Shown: positions 11,880-24,593, numbered from the stretch's first letter. The stretch is DNA of 64,000 bases from Orientallactaga sibirica (GCA_036365145.1 JAEOAD010000004.1:50126001-50190000), one strand, 5' to 3'. The notes: a model not told the origin generated them from the sequence alone. Numbers and translations are program-made.

Positions 11880-13710
11880 CCTTTTTAATTCTTTTTTATT
11901 ATGTAGGAACTTTGTGTGGACACATTGTGTGTTGGTGCCATCATTTCCCTCTACCCTGCCCCATTCCACTGGAGGCCCTCCTCAGGGGATTGCTTGTATT
12001 CACCATGGGGTGGTGGATTATGAATTGTGAGAACAGCTGTCAGTCATTGGGGTGGGGTAATGCCTTTGGGTATTCCCTCACACCCTGTGACTCTTTGTAA
12101 TCTTTCCACCTGTCTTCTACAAAATTATTTGAGCCATGGTGGGTATGTTTTAAGTCTACTCTAGTGTTGAGTTCTCAGAAGCTTTTGGATTTCTTTTGGA
12201 ATATTTTGAGTGTCCTCAGTGTCTGTCTCCATCACCCTGGCACAGGTTGTCAGGCCTGCCATGGAAGCAGCACTCTTGCTCATCTCACCAATTCCTCTGT
12301 GGTTACACCTGGATGCTTGCTGATGTGCTAGGGTTGGTTCATCTCCTGATAGGGAGTTGGCTATCTATTGTTGTTTTGTTGAGAGATTTTGGTTGTCCTA
12401 GGTTCTTGCTGCCTTCTGAAAAAGAAAAAGAAAAAAAAAAAAAACAGATTCTCCAAAAGGGAGTGGTATCAGCATAGGTTAAATGGAACAACCATTGTTT
12501 ACTTAGAGAGAGTTTGATGGGTGTAGCCTGTCTTTTGGCCAAAAACTAGTGGGAATGTTTCATTGGAGTCATAATCTTGGTTTTTCCATAGGGTTCTGAC
12601 TGGGTTCCCAGTTCCAGCTGTGGGTTCCTTGCCACTGAGCAGATCTCTTAGCCAATTAGAATGCCATTGGTTTTCCACCTATGCTGGGTGCCATCATTGC
12701 ACAGCTGTGCACGTCTTGTCAAGTGGTTTGCTTTGCATAGCAGTTTCCCTGCTTGATCATGACATTATTGGCCATTTTCCCCCATCAGCTCATGTAGGGC
12801 TTTCCATCATTATACAGGTTAACCACCTGGGAATTAGAATCCTTCCATATTCCAGCCAGATCTCTCTTTTTTCTGTGTTGGAAGCATGTGGTGTCTTCAG
12901 AAATAGAGCAAGAACTTTTACCTCAGGTGGATACTCAAGTGCTTGAACAGAACCCTGTCTTGTTTGGGGAACCTTATAGGTCTATCTGATCAACAGCTCA
13001 GTGTGGGTTATAGCTGATTCCTGGTACTGGTAGTTACAAGCCAGAGCCAAATGTTTTAGGGTTAGGCTTTATCCCACACTCTCCAGGGAATTTCTCACCA
13101 GACAATCTCTACCCCCCTCTATACTCCTACTATTGAGGTATATAACTTTTATGCCACTATCCAAGAGGATATCAATTGGTATCAATTTATTTTGGATTTA
13201 GTTTTGTTTTTATCTCACTCACACCCTCCCTTTCCCCTTACACCAAACCATTCCATAGCTATTATCTGTCCCTTAAGTTTCCTGTCAAGTATTCTTACAA
13301 CTCAAGGTGATCCAGGTTAGTAACCACAGATGAGGGAAAACATGTAGCATTTGTCTTTTAGTTCTTGTGTGAGTTTGCTTAGTATGATCTGTTTCAGGAC
13401 CGTCCATTTTCCTATACATTTCACTATCTCATTTTTCCTTACTTCTGAGTAGAATTTCATTTTATAAAAGTACCACATTTTCATCATCCATTCATTAAAT
13501 GATGGACAGATCTACCCTGTTAACTTGTATCTTTTGGTGGGTGAGTTAAGACCACTAATATTTAAGGTTATAACTCTGAGGTTTGATTTTATCCCTGCAG
13601 TGTTGTAGGCTTTATGGAGTTTGGTATTTCTATATGTTAGTGCCTGCTCTAGTATTGGTTATTTTAGCCTTCATATTGTAGGCTCTTGATGTTGTTTGAC
13701 TCTTCTATGT
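11880..13710 (-). mobile_element. L1 remnant, minus strand, internally deleted
   Basis: On the minus strand, 13440-13515 reads the L1 ORF2 C-terminal block (plus-strand 'agtagaatttcattttataa' is its complement). It is followed downstream by a 3' UTR that includes the complement of 'ctgttgatcagagagacctac' (12985-13000), the same block as in the L1 copies at 1944 and 32078. Upstream of ORF2's end, 13535-13700 ('aagaccactaatatttaaggttat') resembles a more internal part of ORF2, so a stretch of ORF2 is missing between them. An A-rich run at 12419-12444 lies in the UTR. Several 60-108 codon frames here are UTR noise. Confidence 0.75.
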
Positions 13711-13829
13711 GGAATATTCCCTGTAGGTTAGTTTTTGTGTTCACATATTCAGAGAGCTGGGGTCTACCCATCTACATGTGAAAGTCGTGTTCTATTAAGG
13801 AGGAGGTAAGAATTTACCCTTGTCAGATC

Positions 13830-14105
13830 TTCAGTGAGTGTTCTGTTTTGGGTTTGAATTGGCTTGGAGTAAGATGGTGTTGTATTCACAGAAGTACAAT
13901 CAGAACCAAGAGCACACAGACACTTAGGGATCCAGCCACAGACTTGGCCAGTTTAGGTATTCCAGTCTAATGTATTGTCTCCAAGTTTGGAGAAGTTGTT
14001 GGAACCTTCTGTCCTAAACACTCTTGTAATTACCACTTCTTAACCCACCCTAGGCCGGGCCCCACATTCTCTGGCAATCCCCTGATCTGAGTTCATTTGG
14101 TCCCA
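13830..14105. other. Unclassified sequence between L1 remnant and tandem array
   Basis: Less AT-rich than the surroundings and joined directly to the array. It may be the 5' part of the same L1 or of another retroelement. I cannot identify it. Confidence 0.35.
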
Positions 14106-14107
14106 AT

Positions 14108-14685
14108 TAAGTTGGCACCTCAGCTGGTACCAGTGCATAGGCTCCAAACACCCCTACATCTTACCAGCCTTGAGCACACAGGCTCAAGAAAACAGGTTCT
14201 AGTGCACAGGTTCTAATGACTTCTGCATCCCCACCCCCGCCATGAGCACACAGGCCCCAAGCATGCTGCCACCTCACCCAGTCTAAGCCACAGGTTCTAA
14301 ATATGCTCAGATCCCAGACACAGCACGTCTTCACGTCTGGATGCATAAGCACTAAACAAGCCTGCACCTCGCTGGACCTGATCGCTCATGCCCCAAACAC
14401 ACAGGTACCTCACCTTTCCTGAAGGCACAACTCTAAGTATGCTGGCACCTCAGCAGTTGGAGTGCAGAGGCCTCCAAAACTCAGTCACCTCACCTGTTCC
14501 CAGCTCACAGGCCCCAAACACATCAGCACTTTACCCACCCTGCCCACACACAAGCCCCAAACAAGACAGTCTGAGCACACAGGTCCCCAAGCATCTGGCA
14601 CCTCACCAGACTTGAGCACACAGGCCCCAACATTCTCAGACCCCAAACACATCTGCACTTTTCCTGGTTTGACAGCACCTAATAT
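14108..14685. repeat. Degenerate ~40-bp tandem array
   Basis: About a dozen imperfect units built on 'gcacctcacc..ttgagcacacaggccccaa..atgctg'. Clear unit starts are near 14114, 14268, 14366, 14408, 14439, 14483 and 14598, spaced mostly about 40 bp or multiples. Units are strongly diverged, so the array is old. It is GC-richer than its flanks. Overlapping frames here (68-77 codons) are translations of the repeat. Confidence 0.85.
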
Positions 14686-14774
14686 CTTTCTGTAGATTTC
14701 CTAGCTGTATCTTTTTCCTTTGATTTACTTAACTGTGTTCTGATGATTTTTTTGATTGATATGATATGTTTTCT

Positions 14775-14870
14775 ATTTTCTTATGTGCCCCAGGTTGTCT
14801 TCAAGCACAACATGTAGCCAAGGATGACCCTGTACTCCTTTCCCTACTTCCACCTCCTGTATCCAGCTAA
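14775..14870 (-). mobile_element. B1/B4-related fragment
   Basis: 'ccaggttgtcttcaag..catgtagccaaggatgaccctgtactcc' resembles the reverse of a B1-like monomer. Short and diverged. Confidence 0.45.
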
Positions 14871-15972
14871 TTCACTTTATATAACTAAATCATTGGGTTA
14901 TTTATTCTTTTCAATACTTTGTATTTATCATTCTTAGAGTCTTTCCATCCTCTAGCTTATATTGATATTTTATTATGTTTATTATTTATGTTTTCATTTA
15001 AATCTGAATTTTACTTGGCATAATATGTGAAAAATTGCCTTCATTGTATATCTTAATTATTATTGAGCTAAGGACCACTTACTAAAGATTTCTCTGTTTA
15101 AACACTTTGAGTGCTTTTTTGTCATTTAATGCATTCTCATTGATGCTTCAATCTATTTATAAATTTTTATTATTCCTTTGATCTACCCACTTGTCTTAGC
15201 TAAAGCGCTCATCCATCTTAATCACCCTGGTTTTAGGCTGAATTTTGCATCTTCTGGTAAATCTCCATTTTTAAAATTCTGTTTTACTCAGTAAATTTCA
15301 GTCTTTTAAAAATTTTTCTCCCAAATGAAGTGAGTTAACCATACTAATGGTTTCGATTTTTTGAAGGTCTAAATTTAATTTTGATAAAGATTAATTTGCT
15401 GTGTAAAAACAACCATGGTGATATTTACAATTAATCACATCTGAACTCCTGAGAATTTTTTTAAATTCCTAGGTTCATAGCAAAGAAAAAGGAAAGCTAT
15501 CTTTGAAATAAAATATTCCTAATCAAATTGCTTCAGGATTACCCAGTTTAGTCCAGTGGAATATGAGCTTATTTGTAACACTTACAGACTAACTACAAAG
15601 AACAAACTATTATAACTTTGAACAGAACAATATAACAATATATCTAAATGTTGGAGGTAAATACAGAATGTAAAATATGTTTATATATGGAATATCATTG
15701 ACATACAGTATAATATGATTCATTTTCTTTCATTGTCTCTTATGTTAATTCTCATATTTCACTTGATTCTTTTGAATTACAGCTATAGAACCATACATAA
15801 TCTTTTAGAAATATTAGTTGTTGATGTGAATTGTTCATATGGTATTAAGTATCCTAATATATTTATATAAATGCAAATTATATGATTCATTAGCTTTGAC
15901 CAAGAATACATACTTCAACCATACAAGCTGATATTAAATTCATTAATGTTTTGTTCATAATAAATTTGCTAA
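14871..15972. other. Single-copy-like DNA, no gene seen
   Basis: AT-rich, no repeat family or gene recognised. Confidence 0.5.
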
Positions 15973-16298
15973 CTGTGGTTGGTTTGATTCAGGTATCCTC
16001 CATAAACTTAGGTGTTCTAAATGCTATATTCCCAGCTCATGGAGATTTGGGAATTAACACCTCCTGGAGGCAGTGTATTGTTGGGGGTTTCCCCTTGCTA
16101 GTGTTTGGAACACTCTCCTGTTGTTATTGTCCATCTGATGTTTGCAAGGAGGTGATGTCCACCCTCTGCTCATGCCATCATTTCCTCCTTCCATCATGGA
16201 GCTTCCCCTTAAGACTTTAAGCCAAAACAACACTTTTTCCCACAAGCTGCTCTTAGTCAAGTGATTTCTGCCAGCAACGCAAACCTTACTACAACACT
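15973..16298 (+). mobile_element. URR1-like element
   Basis: Begins 'ctgtggttggtttgattcag', shares the 'cataaacttaggtgtt' and 'ccatcatggagcttcccctt' blocks with the copies at 2112 and 30992, and ends 'ccttactacaacac'. A DIP SINE is inserted right at its 3' end. The overlapping 89- and 68-codon frames are not genes. Confidence 0.6.
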
Positions 16299-16526
16299 TT
16301 TTTAAATAGATTCAGGAGGTTATTTATTTATTTATTTATTCATTTATTTGAGATGGGGGGGTGATAATGAGAGAGAATGGGAATGCCAGGGCCTGTAGCC
16401 ACTGCAAACGAACTCCAGATGCATGTGTCACCATGTGTATCTGGCTTAGGTGGGACCTGGAGAATTGAACCTGGGTCCTTAGGCTTTGCAGGCATGCACG
16501 TTAACCACTAAGCCATTTATCCAGCC
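16299..16526 (-). mobile_element. DIP-type SINE
   Basis: Reverse copy with TTTA tail (16320-16350), 'aacgaactccagatgcatgt' core and head ending 'aagccatttatccagcc'. A perfect 9-bp duplication 'tacaacact' lies at 16290-16298 and 16527-16535, so it landed at the last bases of the URR1-like element. Confidence 0.93.
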
Positions 16527-16535
16527 TACAACACT

Positions 16536-17639
16536 AGCTTTTATGTGTGCATATTTTAATTTGGGTGATAAATAATTAGACATAAAAACATTTATGAATG
16601 TTATAATGAATAAAAATCATTCTAAAAAAAAATAGAGATCAGTCCAGACTCTATGACCCTGACTTTCTCTATTTCTAAATGTCAGTGATATAAGAAGTCT
16701 GAAAATTCCCAAAGATGTACAGATGATTTAGAGCAAGTGATTTATGGCCAATGTGAACACCATCCACATTGTAAGCAAAACAAAGTAAAAAGGTTCATTC
16801 GTTTTTCTGTCATATCCTGTAATATTCACTTGAGGTATATTTTTATGTATAACACCCGATTAAGAATTAATAATGCTTATACTTGGAAGATTTTAGTCAG
16901 TCTTTTAGAAATGGAAGAAGATAAAGTTTATATTAAAATGGAAATGAAGTCTGGTAGAAGGAAAGACTGGGATTTTATTAAAACAACCTGTAACTTCCAG
17001 GCACAGAATTCTCTACCCTAGCAGGGTACTTCTGTTCCTAACTCTCTCTTTTTTTGTTAAATTATGTATCAGAGAGATACACAATTTAGATAAATGAGAT
17101 AGCCTGGTGGACAATGGTGTTTTCTTATTATATTAAAATCTCAGTATTAGCATTTTGACATATATTATTGTGGAAGACAAAAATAATGATACATCAAAAT
17201 AGAAGGTCTACTTCGGTAGAGGAGGGTTTTCAGTGGAATACAGGTGGAGGAGGGCAACAAGACAAGGTACTGCAAGGAGATGATGATAGAATTACAGTAT
17301 GGTCGTGTATTAAAATTCTTAATGAAAGGACAGATGTATGATTTCCTAAATTTGAAAGATGAGCCTGTTATGTGCATGTGAATATGACAATGTTCCACAT
17401 GCACAAATATGCCATCCTATGATTTGCAGTAGAGGTAAGAAGGGTGTTAAAATGAGTACAGTAACACATCATTTTAATTTTGGCTAACTATAATTGCTTG
17501 AATATTATTGCATTATACTATGTATATGGGGTTCTAAAAATTACTAAAATATGCAAATCAACATAGAAGTTTTCTTATGGTGGCAAATTTATGAAATTCT
17601 CATTTGGGTCTGCTTGCTCTTTCTTCAATTAGTATCATT
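16536..17639. other. Single-copy-like DNA, no gene seen
   Basis: AT-rich. A 94-codon frame at 16737-17021 has no domain I recognise and no splice or transcription context, so it is not called. Confidence 0.5.
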
Positions 17640-17800
17640 TTTATTGTTTTCTGATTCATTTCCTCATGCATTCCTTCTTTTGACAATTATGATGGTTCTG
17701 TGTGAGCCAGGCACTTTCTTAAGGACTAGGGAAATGAAGAATAAAATTCAGCCCTTTTCCTCATGAAGCTTACACTTAAGCTGTGATAAATATAAGACAC
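17640..17800 (-). mobile_element. L2 3' end
   Basis: 'gtgtgagccaggcactttcttaagg', then 'gaagaataaaattcagcccttttcctcatgaagcttacactta', is the reverse of the L2 3' region ('gtgccaggcactgttctaagcactgggg..ccctgccctcatggagcttacattc'). Confidence 0.65.
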
Positions 17801-18350
17801 TGTGATTGGTCTCTCAGTTATTCATTTCAACAGACATGTAAATGGGTATGCATAGCAAAGAAAGGCGGAACTGTGTTGATAAAGACATGAGACTGGAAAG
17901 GTAAAGGACATTCAAGTGAAATGGAAAGAGAAGAAAGACTAAGTACAGAGAAAGCAAGCACAGATATAAGACAGAAAGCAGCAGGGGATGAATGAGGAGA
18001 GTCACCCCAATATTCTTCAAAGAAACTGCCAAGAGCTAGGAATGTCCTACCCTCTCAACCACATACAATTTTCAAAACAGCTTAGAAGGTCAGTACTATT
18101 CTATGCCTATTAAGAAGTTTATTTTTGAGAATCAGTTCTATGACAAAACTGCTGTATGGAAATTGTTTTCTTTCTTCCTTTTATCTCTTTATTATAAGAG
18201 ATGAAGAAATGAAAGGCTACCTTTATTTTAGACACAAAATAATCTTTTTTCTTTATTTAAAGTCAATAGCAAGAGGGAAAATATTATCAGTGATACCAAG
18301 GATGATATGATAAATTTCAAAGTAAAATATTATTTTAAAAAATTACTATG

Positions 18351-18416
18351 GTTCTGGTGAGATGGCTTAGTGAGTAAGGTACCTGCCTGCGAAGCCTAAG
18401 GACTCAGAAAGTCTTG
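18351..18416 (+). mobile_element. DIP-type SINE, head only
   Basis: Only the tRNA-like head remains ('ggtgagatggcttagtgagt..ctgcctgcgaagcctaagga'). The body and tail are absent. Between 17801 and 18350 I see AT-rich DNA with a possible faint MIR trace near 18075-18210. Confidence 0.7.
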
Positions 18417-19635
18417 CTGTCTTACAATGAGAGGGATCTGAAAGCTCTCATGTGATTGTTTCACAGTATATCACAAAAGAGCCCAGCCTACTAAACTTCA
18501 TAAAATTATGACTTAATTTTCCAAGATATCTTCTACAATACCTTGGCATTGCTGACATAGCTAATGGTCCTGCATGCATGAATTTTTCTTCTGTGGAAGC
18601 CTGTGTTTCACCACTTTCACACTTACTGCGAAGGAAATACCAGTTTTATCTTCCTAGCTCCAGCAGTGAAATTTTGTTTTTAATTTTGTCCCCTGCTCTG
18701 ACAATCATGGTCATACATTCTCTCTTCCCAAACACCTAGAACATGTATGTTACGGACTATGAAGCTTTCGTCTGGTGGGTTCTGGGTTCTGAAAGTTCTA
18801 TGAACACTTCTGCTTTCAGAACCAGCATCAGAAATCCATAACACCACAGCACACCTAGACCAGCAATGTGCATGTTTCAAATGATATTTAACCAAACACA
18901 CTATAGAAATATGAAGTAAAAAATTGGTAATCCTAAATGAAGCATTTTTGCAATGTCAGCCATGAGTTAAAAATAATACATTTGAACATTTTCATATTTC
19001 TTAAAAGTTTTCATAACCTTATAGGTTACTTTTTCTTTCCTTTATCTAATCTGTCTGTTAATTGAGGTTACTTAGCTGTAGTTTTAATTGCTCTAGCTGC
19101 TATTCTAACTGACTTTTAATGGAAACAATGAGGGAAAGAGTAGCATAATGTATTTTGTATCACTCTAGTCACTTTTTATTAAGTATCAAATTGTGTACAA
19201 GATGTGAAAACAAATAATTATATAACAGCACATCTGGCAGTAAGAGCTCTGAATAGAACATAATACCTAGACAAATAGTTATCTTAATGCGAATTAGAAT
19301 GAGTCTATGTCAAGGCATTTTTTAATGGGTTGAAGCAAGGAAAGAGCCACTGAAAGTGCTTTGAAAAAAGTGAACTTTGAGTCAGAATTACAAATTCAAT
19401 ATCATATCATTGGCCTGTAACATAGCTTTTGCCTAATTCATTAAATTACATGTCATAGCTCCTGTTTAAGTGAACAAATCCATTCTAATATTTCATAAGA
19501 CTATTTTATTGAAGACTTTACATATATCTTTGATATCAGTGTCTTCATAATCATTTGATCTACACTGTGCCTTATTTAACACAGATTGCTCCAGTAATCT
19601 TTCTTAATATCATGTGAGCTCTTCAAACACATGAC
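18417..19635. other. Single-copy-like DNA, no gene seen
   Basis: No repeat family recognised. A 73-codon minus frame at 18680-18901 has no domain. Confidence 0.5.
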
Positions 19636-19998
19636 TTTTTTCATGTGTATGTGTATGGAGCATGGGTGTAGCATATGCATGTATGTATACGTGGACATAC
19701 TTCAGTGAATGTGCATGTGGAGGCCAGAGGAGAATGTTGGGTGTCCTTTTCGTGTTACTCATCTATTTCTCTCTTTCCTTCTGAAGGGGAGGGGGTCTAT
19801 CGTTTAACCAAGAACTACTCTTGCTTCAGCCAGCCTGGTCACTGCTCCTCCATTCCAGGCTAGGATTACAGGTATGTGTGGACATGTCCAGCCTTTTATG
19901 TGTGTTCTGGGAATTGAACTTACAGGTCCTTGGCCTGAGAGGACCTCATGTTTAAGCAGCAAATACTCTTAACCAGTGAGTCATATTTCCGGTCTCAA
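19636..19998 (-). mobile_element. B4-type SINE
   Basis: Reverse copy: TG-rich tail ('catgtgtatgtgtatgg'), 'gtggaggccagaggagaatg', a B1-like middle with 'ggattacaggtatgtg', and the ID-like head reversed ('tctgggaattgaacttacaggtcc..ttaaccagtgagtcat'). This is the ID-plus-B1 composite of rodents. Confidence 0.85.
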
Positions 19999-20966
19999 AC
20001 ACATCACTTTTTAAACACATGTCTCAGATGCTCAAGAATTCATTGGAAAAGTTTAAGATTTTGTATTTGTAAATACCATATTATTCTTATATTACGGTAA
20101 TATTTAAAATATTTATATATGCAAGTTCAAAGTTAAAAATATAGCTCCAGAGATTATTACTGTACTATAGTAATTTATTAACTTTTAAATTCATTACATC
20201 ATTGGACTTTTTTGAGCTTCCAGAACTACAGAAACGTCCTTGTTTAAATAAAGTAATATAGAACATTCCCCAAATTGTTTAAAAGCCTTGTAAAGACCTA
20301 TAAGTGAAATCCTGGTTTCTTAGGTTTTCTTTTATTAGATGACAAGGAGTACATTGAATATAATAAATTGTTACTCTGCAGCAGTGTGGAGCTAGAAACC
20401 AGATTATAAAATGATGTTAAGAGAATGAGAACATTATGGCAGCCATATTGGACAGTGCTTTGATAAAACTGGCCATGGAAGAAAACAGAGACAGATGGTA
20501 GCAATAGGGAGAGAGGAGAGACATATGGATTTAAGGGTTGTAGTTATTTTCTCTTGAGGAAGAGATATGTTATATTTAATTGTGGTCAAAGGAAATGTAA
20601 GGAGAAAGTGATGATAAAGGAAAAAGACCTCATGTGACAGTGCAACTAGTTCCAGAATGCTATATTTCCATATACTATTCTGAATACACACAGAACATAT
20701 GGCAACCTACTATAAACAGTCTGTGACACACAACAAAATACTGCACTATTTGTGAGAAGGAAATGAGTCCCACGTCTGCATTTCCTCTTTGTCTTGAGAC
20801 AGTTTTCACAATTGTCTCTAGAAAAGTCAAGTATGTATAGATCCCACTGAGTCTGGAAAGATTAGGGCACAGCTTGGCTTTCCACTTGCAAAACATAAAG
20901 TCATATTGACAGATTCCAGAATATCAGAAACCTATGGCATACTTGTTAGGAAAAAAATCAAAATGT
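19999..20966. other. Single-copy-like DNA, no gene seen
   Basis: Minus frames at 20298-20504, 20434-20691 and 20675-20896 overlap one another in different phases. None has a domain, and they are judged chance. Confidence 0.5.
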
Positions 20967-21190
20967 GGGCTGGAGAGATGGCTTAGCAGTTAAAGTGCTT
21001 GCCTGCAAAGCCCAAAGACCCAGGCTCAATTCCTCAGTACCCACATAAATCAGATGCACAATGTGGTGCATGAGTCTAAAGTTTATTTACAGTAACTGGA
21101 GGCCCAGGCACACCCATTATCTCTTTCCCTTGCTTGCTCTGCCTCTTTCTCCCTCTCTCTATAGTAAATAAATAAATAAAAATAATTTAT
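20967..21190 (+). mobile_element. DIP-type SINE, short subtype
   Basis: Intact head 'ggctggagagatggcttagc', B-box-like 'ctcaattcctcag', short-subtype core 'gatgcacaatgtggtgcatg', CT stretch and (AAAT)n tail. Confidence 0.93.
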
Positions 21191-21540
21191 CACAGCAATC
21201 AAAATTCTGCAAACGATAATAAGAAAATGTTCTATATGTCCACAAAACAGTCATGTAATTTATTATTGCTAGATATACCAAATGGAAACTGATAAAAACA
21301 GACTTAATGATGGCCTAGATGTTAGATTTAAAATACAAAGAATTTCAAATTGTCAAAATATGATTAAGATTTTAATATCTTGATGTTATAATAAATGACA
21401 AAAAAGAGAATCTCAGAAAACAAATGTGAAGTCAAGAGAAAATTAAAGTAAATAATCTAAAATTTCTTGCGTATTCTTACAATTACTTAGATAACATTTA
21501 AAAAAAGTGAACTTGAGGAAAAATCAATAGAATTATTTGC

Positions 21541-21775
21541 GCTAGAGAGAGTTCTCAGTGATAAAGGCAATTGCCTACAAAGCCTAATGGCCTGGGTTTG
21601 GTTCCCCAATATCCAGTTAAGCCAGAAGAAAAAATGCCACGTGTTGGTCTTCAGTTTGCAGTAGCATGAAGCTCTGGCACACCCATATTATTTCTTTCTG
21701 TCTCTCTGTCTGTCTGGCTGTCTCTCGTTCTCTCTCTCTCTCAAATATATACTAAATATTTAATAAAATTGAATT
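21541..21775 (+). mobile_element. DIP-type SINE, short subtype
   Basis: Head diverged ('gctagagagagttctcagtg'), B-box-like 'ggtttggttcccc', core with 'cagtttgcagtagcatgaag', and a CT/GT-rich end. Confidence 0.85.
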
Positions 21776-21827
21776 TCTCAAAATAAATAATATATTATTA
21801 GAAATTAAATTAGAAAAAAATCAACTT

Positions 21828-22098
21828 GGGCTGGAGAGATGGCTTAGCAGTTAAGGCGCCTGCCTCCTAAGCCTAAGAATGCTGGTTCCAATCTCCAGCG
21901 GTTCCAATCTCCAGGTCCCACGTTTAGCCAGATGCAAAGTGACGCAAGGGCGCAATGCCACACTTAACTACAAGGGGGCGCACACACCTGGATTTCATTC
22001 GTGGCAGCTGAGAGGCTGTTGGTGCGCCCATCTCTATCTACCTTCCTCTCCCTCTCTCTCTGTCTCTCTCCACAATAACAACAACAACAAAAAACAAT
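21828..22098 (+). mobile_element. DIP-type SINE, long subtype, with internal duplication
   Basis: Head 'gggctggagagatggcttag', long-subtype insert ('gtgacgcaagggcgcaatg..acaagggggcgcac') and an (ACA)n-like tail. The 15-base stretch 'ggttccaatctccag' occurs twice in tandem (near 21884 and 21900), a small duplication private to this copy. Confidence 0.93.
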
Positions 22099-22473
22099 AA
22101 ACTTGCACTATGACCAATAATTCAGATTGGATTAAAATTTGCACAGGTAATGAAGATAAGCTCCAGACATGTCAAAGCATAATACAAACCAAACAACAAT
22201 AAACTCAGACATGAGAAAGAGAGATACAAACCTATCAAAAATCAATAGTCAAAACTTATAAGTTGGTGCTTAGTAGATGGAGATGGCTCTGTGCTAATAT
22301 CACATTTTAATTGGAATTCAAAGTAAGGAAAGCACCAAACAATGTTACACATTAAGTGCAAACCTTCAGTAGAAAAGATACAGTTTACTTGACTTGAAAA
22401 TCTACAGGAGAACTATCAAAATAGAATAGGGAGATGAGAGAAATATTCAAATTAGCAGGTAATAATTTTATTT

Positions 22474-22690
22474 TGATATTTTATTTATTACATATTTCCT
22501 TACATATTTGAGAGAGAAAGAGGAAGAGAGAGAGAGAGAGAGAATGGGTGTGCCAGGGCCTTCCACATATGAACTCCAGATATATGTGTCATTTTGTGCA
22601 TCTGGCTTTAAGTGGGTAGTGGGGATTTGAACTCGGAAAGTCAGATTTTGCAAGTAAGCACCTTTAACTAGTAAGCTATTTCTTCAGCCC
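22474..22690 (-). mobile_element. DIP-type SINE
   Basis: Reverse copy with a GA run (22511-22545), core 'gaactccagatatatgtgtc' and head end 'aagctatttcttcagccc'. An imperfect duplication 'aggtaa..atttta' flanks it. Confidence 0.88.
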
Positions 22691-22715
22691 AAGGTAAGGA
22701 TTTTAAAGCAAATAG

Positions 22716-22856
22716 TATTTTTTCTTTTTCCCAAGGTAGGGTTTCACTCCAGCTCAGACTGACCTGGTACTCACTTTGTAGTCCCAGGCTGGTCTTGAAC
22801 TTACATTGATCTTCCTACCTGTGCCTCCTGAGTGCTGGGATTAAAGACAGGTCTGG
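22716..22856 (-). mobile_element. B1 SINE
   Basis: Reverse B1 with 'gtagggtttcactccagctc', 'gactgacctggtactcactt', 'gcctcctgagtgctgggatt'. The end is slightly truncated. Confidence 0.92.
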
Positions 22857-22912
22857 ATTTAAAGTTAATATTTTAACAAGACTCAAAAAGAAAAGTGATA
22901 TAAATGTGGTGG

Positions 22913-23392
22913 TTAAATTCTGTTGGTGACTCCATTAGACATGTCACTTGGGCAGGACTGGGAGATGTTTGCTGGGAGGACTGATGGAGAGAGGAAGACC
23001 TTCTCCCGGCATGAGTGGTTCTTCCAACAGTGGATTATATATAAAGAAGCTCCAAGAGAACACAGAACTTTTTGCCTGGATACACATGGTAATTTATTGT
23101 GAATAAATATACTGTACTCTATTGCTGCCCTTCACAGATATTGGCACCCTGCTTCATAAGGTTTCCAAAGTGGACTGAAGCTCTCCAAAAATCCTCTAGG
23201 CCTTTAGTGCCAGATTGTTATTGCTGAAGCATCCAGCCTTGTAGTTACCTGGTTTTCCAACCCTCCAGCCTAGAGACAGTTATTGTTAGACTGCCCAGCA
23301 TGTATCCTGTAAGTTAATACAATAAATGCCTTTTATAATTCATATCCATTCTATTAGCTCTATTCCTCTAGGGAACCCTGACAAATGCAATA
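22913..23392 (+). mobile_element. Unclassified interspersed-repeat-like segment
   Basis: Starts 'atgtggtggttaaattctgt' and ends 'cctctagggaaccctgaca', an ending I associate with dispersed mammalian repeats but cannot name. The start resembles the URR1-like ends, but the interior does not match those copies. Confidence 0.4.
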
Positions 23393-23887
23393 AGCTTATA
23401 AATAAAGAGAAGTTTGTAAATTTCAGGAAAGAAAATAGAGGGCAAATTTGAAATTGTAGAACTAAAAACAGCCATAATTTAAAATGGTGGAGGCCTAAGA
23501 TAATGCACATACTTGAAGATAGTGTACAAAGAATTATTGGTTAGAGGAACAGAATGCATCATCCATAGAAAGACAGGCCAGAGGTTCTGGTCCTTCTTCC
23601 TCTGGAATAAAATCTTCAACTATAATAGGCATATAAATTTCAGATATTCATGGGGTCAAAATATTCATAAAGAAACAAATAAAATTATCACCACTATTTA
23701 AGCCATGTTGAAAACTATATTAAGCTGATTTTTGCTAAATGTATAACATTAATAACTATAATGAATGTTAAAAGCTAAATTCTTCAATTAAAAGAAAGAT
23801 ATTAATAATGGATTAAGACTCATGTTTATACTTCCTAAAAGCAATAACCTTTTAAGTATCAACAAAATTATTTTATAAAAATTTCTT
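23393..23887. other. Single-copy-like DNA, no gene seen
   Basis: AT-rich. A 62-codon frame at 23513-23701 is unsupported. Confidence 0.5.
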
Positions 23888-24152
23888 GGGCTGGAGAGAT
23901 GGCTTAGCAGTTAAGGTGCCTGCCTGCTAAGCCTAAGAACGCTGGTTCCAATCTCCAGGTCCCACGTTTAGCCAGATGCAAAGTGATGCAAGGGCGCAAT
24001 CCATACTTGCCCACAAGGGGGCGCACACATCTGGATTTCGTTCACAGCAGCTGAGAGACTGCTGGTGCTCCCAGCTCTGTCTTCCTCTCCCTCTCTATCT
24101 GTTTCTCTCTGTCTCTCTCTCTAAAAATAAATAAAATAATTAAAAATTAAAA
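23888..24152 (+). mobile_element. DIP-type SINE, long subtype
   Basis: Near-intact head 'ggctggagagatggcttagc' and long-subtype insert 'aagtgatgcaagggcgcaat..cccacaagggggcgcaca'. It ends in CT-rich and AAAT-type tail. Flanks match over about 12 bp ('aaaaatttcttgg' before, 'aaaaaattcttgg' after), so it is a relatively young insertion. Confidence 0.95.
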
Positions 24153-24593
24153 AAATTCTTGGATAAGAAAAGAAGAAAGTCGTCACAAACTTTTCAATAC
24201 CCTAATACTTACATATAGCTGTTCTACTGTATAATTCTGCCAAACAATTTATGAATAAATAATCACAATTCCAGCCACCACAAGAGAAACGAAATTTCCT
24301 GGACCAACATTATTCTAATTTCAAACTAGATAAAAATCTTGCAGGAAACCATATGCCCTGTGAATCATGAGAATACCTTTGGAAATGCTTGAAAATGTGT
24401 GCCATTTATATTGATAATCAGTATAAAGGAAAATATAACATGTCCAAGTATATCATGTTTAGAATGTCAGGTTAGGCTATCATTACAAAAATCAGTGCAA
24501 AAAATAATCACAGTAGTAAAATAAAGGAGATGCAGGAAAAACATTTGATAAAACTCAAAACTTATTTATGATAAAAACAATCTTTGAAGAAAC

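Noticed and set aside
14108..14685. CRISPR-like array
   Set aside because: The repeats are degenerate and contiguous without unique spacers, and the host is a mammal.
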